DNA from: JBJXHN01 sp046233135
Lineage (GTDB): Bacteria > Pseudomonadota > Alphaproteobacteria > Rhodospirillales > Rhodospirillaceae
NCBI GenBank assembly: GCA_046233135.1
Contig: JBJXHN010000011.1
Coordinates: 71,716-135,715, forward strand
Length of the DNA stretch: 64,000 bases
Direction: 5' to 3'
In this document: piece by piece, positions 8,008 to 16,100 of the stretch
Layout of the letters: every line of letters starts with the position of its first letter
Position numbering within the stretch: the stretch's first letter is position 1
Notes under the pieces: generated by a model
The model's database searches: none
What the model was told of the DNA's origin: nothing
What the model saw: only the letters and a program-made list of their open reading frames with translations
Translations under genes and position numbers: made by a program

Positions 8008-10146
8008 ATGGCCACTGCCGTTCAGAAGATCACGCTGTCGTCCTCGCGCGACATTCCCTTCAACAAGCTGGTGCTCAGCCAGTCCAACGTCCGGCGCGTC
8101 AAGGCCGGGATCTCGGTCGAGGAACTGGCCGAGTCCATCGCCCGTCGCGGCCTGATCCAGTCCCTGCATGTCCGCCCGGTCGTGGATGCCGAGGGGAAGG
8201 AAACCGGCATGTTCGAGGTGCCCGCCGGCGGTCGCCGTTTCCGCGCGCTGGAACTGCTGGTCAAGCAAAAGCGCCTCGCCAAAATTGCGCCGGTTCCGTG
8301 TGTGGTGTCGGAGGCCAGCGCCGATGTGCTGATCGACGAGGTTTCGCTCGCCGAGAACATCGAGCGTGCTCCGCTGCATCCGCTGGATCAGTTCCGCGCT
8401 TTCCATGCCATGCGCGAAAAGGGCATGACCGAGGAAGCCATCGCCGCCGCGTTCTTCGTGGATGCCAAGGTGGTGAAGCAGCGCCTGCGTCTGGTTTCGG
8501 TCTCACCGGCATTGCTCGACATCTATGCCGAGGACGGCATGACGCTGGAACAGCTCATGGCCTTCACCGTCAGTTCTGACCATGCGCGTCAGGAGCAAGT
8601 CTGGGAAGCGATCAAGGATGGCTGGCAGAAGGAACCCTACCACATCCGGCGCTTGCTGACCGAAACCACGGTCCGCGCCGCCGACAAGCGGGCAGTGTTT
8701 GTCGGAATTGCCGCCTATGAGGAGGCTGGCGGCTGCGTGCTGCGCGATCTCTTTCAGCAGGACGATGGTGGCTGGCTGCAAGATCCGGTGCTGCTCGACC
8801 GGCTGGTGGGCGAAAAACTGAAGGCCGAGGCCGAAGCCATCGCCGCAGAGGGCTGGAAGTGGATCGAGGTCGCCATCACCTTTCCCTACGGTCACGATCA
8901 TGGCCTTCGTCAGATTGTCGGCACTACGGTCGATCTGAGCGAAGAGGAACGCGCCACCCGCGAGGCATTGCGTGACGAATATGACCGGCTCGAAGCAGAA
9001 TATGGCGAGGCTGACGAACTGCCTGACGAGATCGACGCCCGCCTCGGTGAGATCGAACAGGCGCTGGAAACCTTCGAGCGCCGCCCGATGACCTTCGAGC
9101 CGGAACAGATCGGCATGGCGGGTGTCTTCATCAGCATCGACACCGATGGCGCATTGCTGATCGAACGCGGGTATGTTCGCGCCGAGGACGAAACGCCTGC
9201 GGAACCGGAGGCTGAGATCATTGACCCGGAAACCGGCGAGGTGATCCAGCGGGCTGAACCGGAGGTGAGCCGCATGCATGCGGTTATCACGCTGGGCGGC
9301 CAGCCGGTCGAAACGGAGGAGGAAGACGAGGCCGACACCATCAAGCCGCTGCCCGATCGTCTGGTCAGCGAACTGACCGCGCATCGCACGCTGGCGCTGC
9401 GGGATGCGGTGGCGGTGAACCCGCATGTCGCCATGACGGCACTGCTCCACCGACTGGTCATGGATCGCTTCATGCCGCATTCCAGCAAAGGATGCCTCGA
9501 AGCGCAGGTCCGAAAAGTGGATCTGCCCGCACAGGCCGAAGATCTGCGCGATAGCGCCTCAGCCAAGGCCATTGCAGACCGGCACGAACGCTGGGGCGAT
9601 CATGTCCCGGCAGACGATGCCGCTCTCTGGGATTGGCTGACCGATCTGGACGATGGTTCGCGCATGGATCTGCTCGCCCATTGCGTCAGCTACGGTATCA
9701 ACGCGCTCTATGAAAAGCCCAACCCCCATAGCGGCACGGGCGTCAGTCAGCACGGGCTGGACATCCGCTTGTCACAAGCTGATCGGCTGGCCCGTTCGAC
9801 CGGCCTCGACATGGTGGTCGTGGGCTGGCGGCCTACAGTTGGCAATTATCTAGGCCGCGTGACCAAGCCGCGTATCCTTGAAGCTGTACGCGAAGGGGCC
9901 GGAGACAGGGCCGCCGATCTGATCGGGCACCTCAAGAAGGGCGACATGGCCAAGGAAGCCGAACGCCTGCTGGCCGAGACTGGCTGGCTGCCTGAGCCGC
10001 TGCGCATGGTGGACGATGGTATCGAAGTCGATCCGACATCGGGCGCTGCGGCGGAAGTCGACGATCTGCCCGATTTCCTCTCCAGCGATGGCGAGGACGA
10101 CCCGGCTGACGACGAGGAAGAACAGCATATGGTCGCTGCTGAATAG
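8008..10146 (+). CDS. large ParB/Spo0J-family protein
   Basis: The 712-residue protein begins with a ParB N-terminal (sulfiredoxin-like CTPase) domain. IPFNKLVLSQSNVR, then GLIQSLHVRP, PAGGRRFRALELL and SLAENIERAPLHPLDQFRAF (residues about 15-130) are the canonical boxes. A helix-turn-helix follows (EEAIAAAFFVDAKVVKQRL). The remaining 480 residues are an acidic extension not found in short chromosomal ParB. Large ParB-like proteins of this type are common in alphaproteobacterial conjugative elements, and their role in partition or regulation is not settled. It stands apart from the parA at 26.1 kb, so it may not be the ParA partner. Confidence 0.85.
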   Translation: MATAVQKITLSSSRDIPFNKLVLSQSNVRRVKAGISVEELAESIARRGLIQSLHVRPVVDAEGKETGMFEVPAGGRRFRALELLVKQKRLAKIAPVPCVVSEASADVLIDEVSLAENIERAPLHPLDQFRAFHAMREKGMTEEAIAAAFFVDAKVVKQRLRLVSVSPALLDIYAEDGMTLEQLMAFTVSSDHARQEQVWEAIKDGWQKEPYHIRRLLTETTVRAADKRAVFVGIAAYEEAGGCVLRDLFQQDDGGWLQDPVLLDRLVGEKLKAEAEAIAAEGWKWIEVAITFPYGHDHGLRQIVGTTVDLSEEERATREALRDEYDRLEAEYGEADELPDEIDARLGEIEQALETFERRPMTFEPEQIGMAGVFISIDTDGALLIERGYVRAEDETPAEPEAEIIDPETGEVIQRAEPEVSRMHAVITLGGQPVETEEEDEADTIKPLPDRLVSELTAHRTLALRDAVAVNPHVAMTALLHRLVMDRFMPHSSKGCLEAQVRKVDLPAQAEDLRDSASAKAIADRHERWGDHVPADDAALWDWLTDLDDGSRMDLLAHCVSYGINALYEKPNPHSGTGVSQHGLDIRLSQADRLARSTGLDMVVVGWRPTVGNYLGRVTKPRILEAVREGAGDRAADLIGHLKKGDMAKEAERLLAETGWLPEPLRMVDDGIEVDPTSGAAAEVDDLPDFLSSDGEDDPADDEEEQHMVAAE

Positions 10147-10154
10147 CACTCATG

Positions 10155-10176
10155 CGGGGCGGCTTCGGTCGCCCCG
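10155..10176 (+). terminator. hairpin after the ParB-like gene
   Basis: A 7-bp GC stem (10155-10161/10170-10176) with an 8-nt loop containing TTCG is followed by GTTTA. It lies just after the stop codon of the ParB-like gene, as expected for a weak intrinsic terminator. Confidence 0.5.
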
Positions 10177-10202
10177 TTTACTACCCTCCGTTTCCGCAAC
10201 TC

Positions 10203-10230
10203 GCCCGGTCCTCGTGATCGGGCTTTTTCT
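10203..10230 (+). terminator. intrinsic terminator or attenuator directly before the next start
   Basis: A GCCCG/CGGGC stem (10203-10207/10219-10223) is followed by five T residues (10224-10228). It ends only 16 bases before the ATG at 10244. The first 14 bases of this block recur before the gene at 11944, so it may attenuate the downstream gene instead of only ending the upstream transcript. Confidence 0.6.
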
Positions 10231-10243
10231 TTGGAGAGCCGCC

Positions 10244-10549
10244 ATGGCTGCCAGCATCAGCATTGACGAAATCATCGCCCAAGATCGGGAGAACCGTCCG
10301 ATTGAGCGCACGCTGCCCTGGGAGGAAACCCGCGACGGCATCACCGTCGTCGTGGAGCCAAAGCCCCATTGGGCCGAAGAAATGCGGGTGTTCCGGCTCG
10401 ATGCCCGTGAATATTGCCGCTACGCCGAATGGACTGCCCATGGCGGCCGCGCGCGCTTCTATGGTCATGTCGACACATCGGGCGACGATCTGATGATGAA
10501 AGCACGCGCCATGATCGCCCGCGAAATTGCCGATGGGCTTTGGAGCTGA
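10244..10549 (+). CDS. conserved small protein of unknown function
   Basis: The 101-residue acidic protein starts at the ATG following TTGGAGAGCC. I do not recognise a domain. Visible features are an N-terminal SIDEIIAQDRENRPIERTLPWEE segment and aromatic/charged stretches (WAEEMRVFRLDAREYCRYAEW). There is no signal peptide or membrane segment. Its place in a run of small genes between ParB-like and the helicase suggests a co-transferred accessory gene. Confidence 0.6.
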   Translation: MAASISIDEIIAQDRENRPIERTLPWEETRDGITVVVEPKPHWAEEMRVFRLDAREYCRYAEWTAHGGRARFYGHVDTSGDDLMMKARAMIAREIADGLWS

Positions 10550-10966
10550 AGGCCGGATCGCAGGGTGTTGGGCCGTGAGGATGGGAGGCCTGCACCGGAC
10601 GGGTCCAATCCGGCTTCACCATGCAATCCGCCATCCCCACCAGGACAAGCGGCAGCCATCTCTGGCCTGAAGGGAACACGATCCTGATACCAGCATGGTG
10701 GCAAGGCTGGCGCGGCAGAGCATCTGCGACGGGTATCCGGCATCCTGTCAGATGCGAAAAACCACCCCCGCTTCCATTCGCAAACCTTGGTCCGATCCGT
10801 CTCTTTGACATTCAACCCCAAAGGGGTCGGCTTACGCGCGCGTGCCGCCCTCGGGGATTCGGAAAAAGTCCGAACGCCCTCGGGTGATTGCAGATCCGGT
10901 CAGACACTTCGGGCGCCTGTCGCGCGGGGGATGGTCCCCCGCCTCCCAAGACAGGAGCCGGAACCC
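10550..10966. other. 417-bp structured noncoding stretch
   Basis: No convincing gene is visible. The stretch is rich in inverted repeats: GCATCTG/CAGATGC near 10718-10755, CCCCAAAGGGG near 10815, a TTCGG-A5-GTCCGAA hairpin near 10857, and GCGGGGGA-TGG-TCCCCCGC near 10922-10941. A TTGACA near 10805 could be a -35 box, but no good -10 follows. It is probably the untranslated leader of the tiny gene at 10967. Confidence 0.4.
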
Positions 10967-11131
10967 ATGTCCTATGCAGATGCCACTGCCTTCGCCGCCA
11001 GCCTCGCCACCACGCTGATGGTCTCAATCGTCGTGTTCCAGGCCGGAGACGGCACCCACGCCGCTTGCCCCGCCGCCGAGTTCGACGGCGACGAGGATAT
11101 GGTGAAGCTGGAGCTGGACCCGTGGGAATAA
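10967..11131 (+). CDS. 54-residue small protein
   Basis: The ATG follows an AGGAG about 10 nt upstream. The N-terminal half (SLATTLMVSIVVFQAG) could be one membrane helix, and the C-terminal half is very acidic (EFDGDEDMVKLELDPWE). I do not recognise the family. It is followed at once by a GGCGC-GAAA-GCGCC hairpin (near 11131-11145) that may end the transcript. It is supported by its ribosome site, codon use and an open frame between structured leaders. Confidence 0.5.
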   Translation: MSYADATAFAASLATTLMVSIVVFQAGDGTHAACPAAEFDGDEDMVKLELDPWE

Positions 11132-11239
11132 GGCGCGAAAGCGCCTCATCCCCGACGGCCCGAGGGCGGAAGCCCGTGCTTCGGGCCTTCAGCCTTGCGA
11201 TGGTCGCCCATCGCCGGCAGCGGAACCGGGAACAAGCCC

Positions 11240-11329
11240 GGTCAGAGAGGAAGAGTGCGGGCCGTTCGGCCGTGACGGGTTGAGGGCTGGAGAGAGAGGC
11301 TTTCCGGCACCCGTCATGGAGTGATCCCG
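11240..11329 (+). promoter_or_regulatory. conserved structured leader, family 1, copy 3
   Basis: Third copy of the ardC-type leader. The main hairpin at 11274-11315 has arms GACGGGT and ACCCGTC, with the inner GCTGG/CCGGC pairing. It is preceded by a gagaggaagagtgcgg tract and a GGCCGTTCGGCC hairpin, and followed by GGAG and the ATG at 11330. Confidence 0.6.
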
Positions 11330-11878
11330 ATGACCTTTGCCCGTTCCGAAACCTTCCGTTCCATCGGTCATATTCTGGCTGCCGATGTTCTGCCCGCGCT
11401 TTATCGGTCGCAAAAGCTGCCGCTGCGCATCTCGTGCCTCGGCGTGGCCAGTTACGACGCCGGTGACGATGCAAACAGCTTCGACCGCGTGATCCCGCTT
11501 GGGGAATGCCCGTCACCGGAAGGGGCTATACAAGCCGCAGCCTTGCGCGTGGCGCGCGGTGATATTTGCACGGGGCCGGACAGCTTCCCGTATTTTCAGC
11601 CGCGCATCATGCTCATTCAGGACCGCGATCAGCGCCTGGTCCTCGCCGGCGAAATCCGCGCCGGTATCATCCTTTGGCAACAGCCGGTGGCTACGGATGC
11701 CGAAGCCCGTCGGATCGTGACCGAAGCCAGCCGTCTGCGCGGCATGGCCTTCAGGACGCTGGCCCATGCAGATGCACGCGCGCTGCGCTACCGAGCCGCT
11801 GTGCTGGAGGCTCGGCTGGTCGATCCCTTCTGGCGCGAAACCTCCGCCGATCTGCTCCGTCTGCCGCAAGCGGCTTGA
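11330..11878 (+). CDS. conserved hypothetical protein behind the structured leader
   Basis: Starting at the ATG 8-9 nt after GGAG (in place of the GTG at 11321), the product is 182 residues. I do not recognise a domain. It begins TFARSETFRSIGHILAADVLPALYRS, is soluble in character and carries no catalytic motif I can name. It shares its leader with ardC and the ParB-like gene, so all three may be regulated together. Confidence 0.65.
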   Translation: MTFARSETFRSIGHILAADVLPALYRSQKLPLRISCLGVASYDAGDDANSFDRVIPLGECPSPEGAIQAAALRVARGDICTGPDSFPYFQPRIMLIQDRDQRLVLAGEIRAGIILWQQPVATDAEARRIVTEASRLRGMAFRTLAHADARALRYRAAVLEARLVDPFWRETSADLLRLPQAA

Positions 11879-11902
11879 GCCTCACCCATTCTCCATCATC
11901 TC

Positions 11903-11928
11903 GCCCGGTCCTGCGCCGGGGGTTCTTA
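11903..11928 (+). promoter_or_regulatory. short hairpin before the gene at 11944
   Basis: CCCGG (11904-11908) pairs with CCGGG (11916-11920), followed by GGTTCTT, then AGGAGG and the ATG. The opening bases TCGCCCGGTCCT are the same as before the gene at 10244, so this is a repeated terminator/attenuator-like block. Confidence 0.4.
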
Positions 11929-11943
11929 TCTCAGGAGGCTGAC

Positions 11944-12360
11944 ATGGCCGACTATTTCACCCATTTCTCCTGCATTCTCGATGTTGGAACGCATGAGAAT
12001 GCAGTTCGCGCACTTCATCTCTACACCGCACTGTCGGATCACAATGCCGGTGAAGACCCGCCCGAGAATGGCTTCCAGCTTTCCATCCAGCCGGAGCATC
12101 GCGGTTCTGAACTCTGGATGCACGATGATGGCAACGGCGATCCCGCGCATGTCATCAAATTCGTGCTTCGTTGTGCCAAACAGTTCAGCCTGACCGGCCT
12201 ATGGGGGATGCAGTGGGCAAATAGCTGCTCACGCCCGAGGATCGACGGCTTTGCTGGCGGGGCGCATGTCCTCGATCTCGCTACCGGCGAGACGGTGGAC
12301 TGGATCAATACCGATGGCTGGCTTTCCACCGTGCTGGAGGGAGGCGATCCCTATGCCTGA
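11944..12360 (+). CDS. conserved hypothetical protein
   Basis: The 138-residue protein starts at an ATG with a strong AGGAGG site. It begins ADYFTHFSCILDVGT and contains WMHDDGNGDPAHVIKFVLRCAKQF and LWGMQWANSCSRPRIDGFAGG. I recall similar proteins only as unknowns on alphaproteobacterial plasmids and ICEs. It overlaps the following gene by 8 bases, so the two are coupled. Confidence 0.7.
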   Translation: MADYFTHFSCILDVGTHENAVRALHLYTALSDHNAGEDPPENGFQLSIQPEHRGSELWMHDDGNGDPAHVIKFVLRCAKQFSLTGLWGMQWANSCSRPRIDGFAGGAHVLDLATGETVDWINTDGWLSTVLEGGDPYA

Positions 12361-12997
12361 GATCATTGAAACCACCGTCTATCGCCTCGACGAGCTTTCC
12401 GATGGGGCAAAGGACAAGGCCCGGGCGTGGTATCGCGAAGGCGGCTTCGACTATGGCTGGTACGATGCCGTCTATGAGGATTTCCAGCGCATCGCGGAAA
12501 TCCTCGGGCTGAACCTCAAGACTCGCACCGTCCGGCTTATGGGCGGTGGCACACGGCAGGAACCCTGCATCTGGTTCCGGGGCTTTTCTTCGCAGGGGGA
12601 CGGTGCCTGCTTTAATTCCTGGTATTCCTACCGCAAACATGCACCGCGCCTGATCCGGGAATACGCCCCACAGAACACCGAACTGCACCGCATCGCCGAC
12701 GCCCTTCAAGCGATCCAGCGCCGCAACTTCTATCAGCTTCGCGCCGATGCCAGCCATCGCGGCCATTATTATCACGAATACTGCATGTCGATCTCGGTCG
12801 AGCGCGACAGCCCGACCTGGCAGGACATGACTGAGGATGCCGAGGAGACGATCGTCGAGGCGCTGCGCGATCTGGCCCGCTGGCTCTACCGCCAACTTTA
12901 CCGCGAATATGATTATCTGTCCTCGGACGAAGTGGTCGATGAAACCATCGCCGCCAATGAATACACCTTCACCGAAGCCGGTCGTCGCTTCGGATGA
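12353..12997 (+). CDS. conserved hypothetical protein, sometimes labelled antitoxin-like
   Basis: The 214-residue protein begins PEIIETTVYRLDELSDGAKDKARAWY and is rich in aromatic and acidic residues. Similar proteins in databases carry the label antitoxin of a toxin-antitoxin stability system, as far as I recall. Nothing here shows an antitoxin fold, and the upstream partner is not a recognisable toxin. Its start lies 8 bases inside the previous gene. A strong terminator follows. Confidence 0.7.
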   Translation: MPEIIETTVYRLDELSDGAKDKARAWYREGGFDYGWYDAVYEDFQRIAEILGLNLKTRTVRLMGGGTRQEPCIWFRGFSSQGDGACFNSWYSYRKHAPRLIREYAPQNTELHRIADALQAIQRRNFYQLRADASHRGHYYHEYCMSISVERDSPTWQDMTEDAEETIVEALRDLARWLYRQLYREYDYLSSDEVVDETIAANEYTFTEAGRRFG

Positions 12998-13017
12998 ACC
13001 CGGGAAGACACTGCCAA

Positions 13018-13049
13018 GCGCCCCGCCGTCCGGTCGGGGCGCTTTTTTT
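13018..13049 (+). terminator. strong intrinsic terminator
   Basis: GCGCCCC (13018-13024) pairs with GGGGCGC (13036-13042), with further pairing inside, and seven T residues follow (13043-13049). It closes the 11.3-13.0 kb gene group. Confidence 0.85.
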
Positions 13050-13153
13050 ATGCTGCGCTCTGAGAGTGAGAGGTGGGCCGAAAAGGGTCAGGTCCGGGTG
13101 GTCGAGAGAGCGCTGTCCGGGCTTGTCCTTCCCGCTCTCCTGAGGTTCCCGAC

Positions 13154-16100
13154 ATGAACATGGTTTTCCCTGTGGCCAATCCGGTCACGCCGCTGGCGGC
13201 TGCGCCCGCGATCCTGGCTGCGGCCAATCTTCTGCTCCCCCATTTCGAACGCGGCCAGCGCGTCGATGCCGTGACCTTGCGCGGTGCTATGGAAACGGCC
13301 TTCGGCGCGTCCGATGCCACAGGCGCCTGGGACTGGAAGCTGGCCTATGAGGCCTGCGAAGTCGCTACCGTTCTCTTCCTGCGCAAATACGGAAAGGCGC
13401 TTTTCCGTAAAGCCGCGTCTCCGGCTGCACGGATTTCCGTGCTGGCAAAGATCGCCGGACTATTGCCCACGCAGACCCGGCGTTCCGAGGAAAGCCAGAA
13501 TTTCCAGCAGTTTTCGACGCCGGTTCCGCTCGGCCTTGCCGCTCTGACGGCTGCCGCGATCACGCCTGATGACAGGGTTCTGGAACCATCGGCTGGCACC
13601 GGCCTTCTCGCGATTCTGGCGCAAACCATCGGCGGCTCGCTGATCCTCAACGAACTGGCCGATACCCGCGCCGATCTGCTGGCCCAGCTCTTTCCGGCCT
13701 TTGCCGTCACCCGGTTCGACGCCGCCCAGATCGACGATCATCTGGCCGCAGATGCGGTCCCGTCCGTGGTGCTGATGAACCCGCCATTCTCGGTCATGGC
13801 CAATGTCAGCGGGCGTGTCGCTGATGCGGCATACCGCCATGTTGCCTCGGCGCTGGCCCGTCTTGCTCCTGGCGGTCGGCTGGTGACGATCACCGGCGCA
13901 GGCTTTGGCCCCGAAGCTTCGGCCTGGCGGGACGCTTTCATCCGCTTGCAGGCCCGTGGCCGTGTGGTGTTCACCGCCGCCGTCGATGGTGCAGTCTATG
14001 CAAAGCACGGCACCACGATCGACACGCGGCTGACCGTGATCGACAAACTGCCCGCCGACGATCCAGCGAGTTTTCCAGCCTCACCGGGAATCGCCCCCGA
14101 TGTTGCAACGCTGATCGAATGGATCGAGGCGCATGTTCCGCAGCGTTCGCCGGTATCATTGCCGAAGATCGCTGTGCCCGCTTTATCCGCTGCGCCGAAG
14201 ACCGTGCGAGGCTATCTGGCCCGCGCGACAACTGCGCTGCCTCCTGCTGCTCCCGCCAACGATCCCGAGGGCGTCGAACTCGCCTATGAGACGGTGGACT
14301 GGACGCCACCTGAAGGCGCTCGCCTGTCCGATGCCATCTATGAGGAATATGCGTTGCAATCCCTGCGCATTGCTGGCGCGCAGCCGCATCCGACCAAGCT
14401 GGTGCAATCCGCCGCCATGGCCTCGGTCGCACCGCCCAGGCCTTCCTACCGGCCCATGCTGCCCGCCGACATCTGCGCGCGTCTGTCGGATGCCCAGCTT
14501 GAAACCGTGATCTATGCCGGGGAAGCCCATGCCGATCATCTTGCCGGCGCATGGACCGTGGACGAGCATTTCGACAATGTTAGTGCCGCGCCCGAGGATG
14601 CTGCCGGATCGATCCGCTTTCGCCGGGGCTTCATGCTCGGTGACGGAACCGGCGCCGGCAAGGGCCGCCAGTCCGCCGCCATCATTCTCGACAACTGGCT
14701 GCGCGGTCGGCGCAAGGCGATCTGGATCTCCAAATCCGACAAGCTGATCGAGGACGCGCAGCGCGACTGGTCGGCGCTCGGCATGGAACGGCTGCTTGTC
14801 ACGCCTCTGTCACGCTTCCCTCAAGGCGCAAAGGTCACGCTGTCGGAAGGCATCCTTTTTACCACCTATGCCACGCTACGCTCCGACGACCGGGGTGAGA
14901 AGGTTTCCCGCGTCAAGCAGATCGTCGAATGGTTGGGGTCGGATTTCGATGGAGCCATTATATTCGACGAGAGCCATTCCATGCAGAATGCCGGTGGTGG
15001 AAAAGGAGAGCGTGGCGATGTCGCCGCCTCGCAGCAGGGACGCGCTGGTCTCCGGCTCCAGCACGCGCTGCCCGATGCCCGCGTGGTCTATGTCTCGGCG
15101 ACCGGTGCCACCACAGTTCACAATCTTGCCTATGCGCAGCGCCTTGGCCTCTGGGGCGGTGAGGATTTTCCGTTCCAGACCCGAGCCGAATTTGTCGAGG
15201 CGATCGAAGTCGGCGGCGTCGCGGCGATGGAGGTGCTGGCGCGCGATCTGCGGTCCCTCGGCCTCTATACCGCCCGCTCACTCTCCTATGATGGCGTCGA
15301 ATATGAACTGATCGAGCATCAGCTCACGGACGAACAGCGGCACATCTACGACTCATATGCTGCCGCCTTCGCCGTGATTCATGGGAACCTGGACGCGGCC
15401 ATGGAAGCCGCCAACATCACCGGCGGCGAGGGAACGCTGAACCGGCAGGCCAAGTCGGCGGCGCGTTCGGCCTTTGAAAGCACCAAGCAGCGCTTCTTCG
15501 GCCATCTGCTGACCTCCATGAAAACCCCGACGCTGATCCGGTCCATCGATGCCGATCTGGAAGCGGGCCATGCGGCCGTCATCCAGATCGTCTCGACTGG
15601 CGAAGCCCTGATGGAACGGCGGCTTTCCGAGATTCCGACCGAGGAGTGGAATGATATTTCCGTCGATGTCACGCCCAGGGAGTACGTCGGCTCGTATTTG
15701 CAGCATTCCTTCCCGGTGCAGCTCTATGAACCCTTCACCGATGGCGAGGGCAACCTGTCGTCACGCCCCGTCTTCCGCGATGGTCAGCCGGTGGAATGCC
15801 GCGAAGCGGTAGCCCGGCGCGACGAGATGCTGGAGCAGCTTGGTTCGCTTCCGCCTGTCCCCGGTGCGCTCGACCAGATCGTGCAGCGTTTCGGCACGGA
15901 TATGGTCGCCGAAGTCACAGGCCGTTCGCGCCGGATCGTGCGCAAGGGCGATGGGGCATCGGCACGTCTTGCGGTCGAGAACCGTGCGCCTTCTGCCAAC
16001 CTTGCCGAGACTTCGGCCTTCATGGATGACCAGAAGCGCATTCTGGTCTTCTCTGATGCCGGTGGCACGGGGCGCAGCTATCACGCCGAACTCTCGGCGA

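Noticed and set aside
12353..12997. Toxin-antitoxin pair with the gene at 11944
   Set aside because: Neither protein shows a toxin or antitoxin fold by eye; the label seems inherited from database names.
13054..13153. Possible fourth copy of the family 1 leader before the helicase gene
   Set aside because: It shares only a gagagtgaga tract and a GTCCGGG repeat; the GACGGG/CCCGTC hairpin is missing, so I did not count it.
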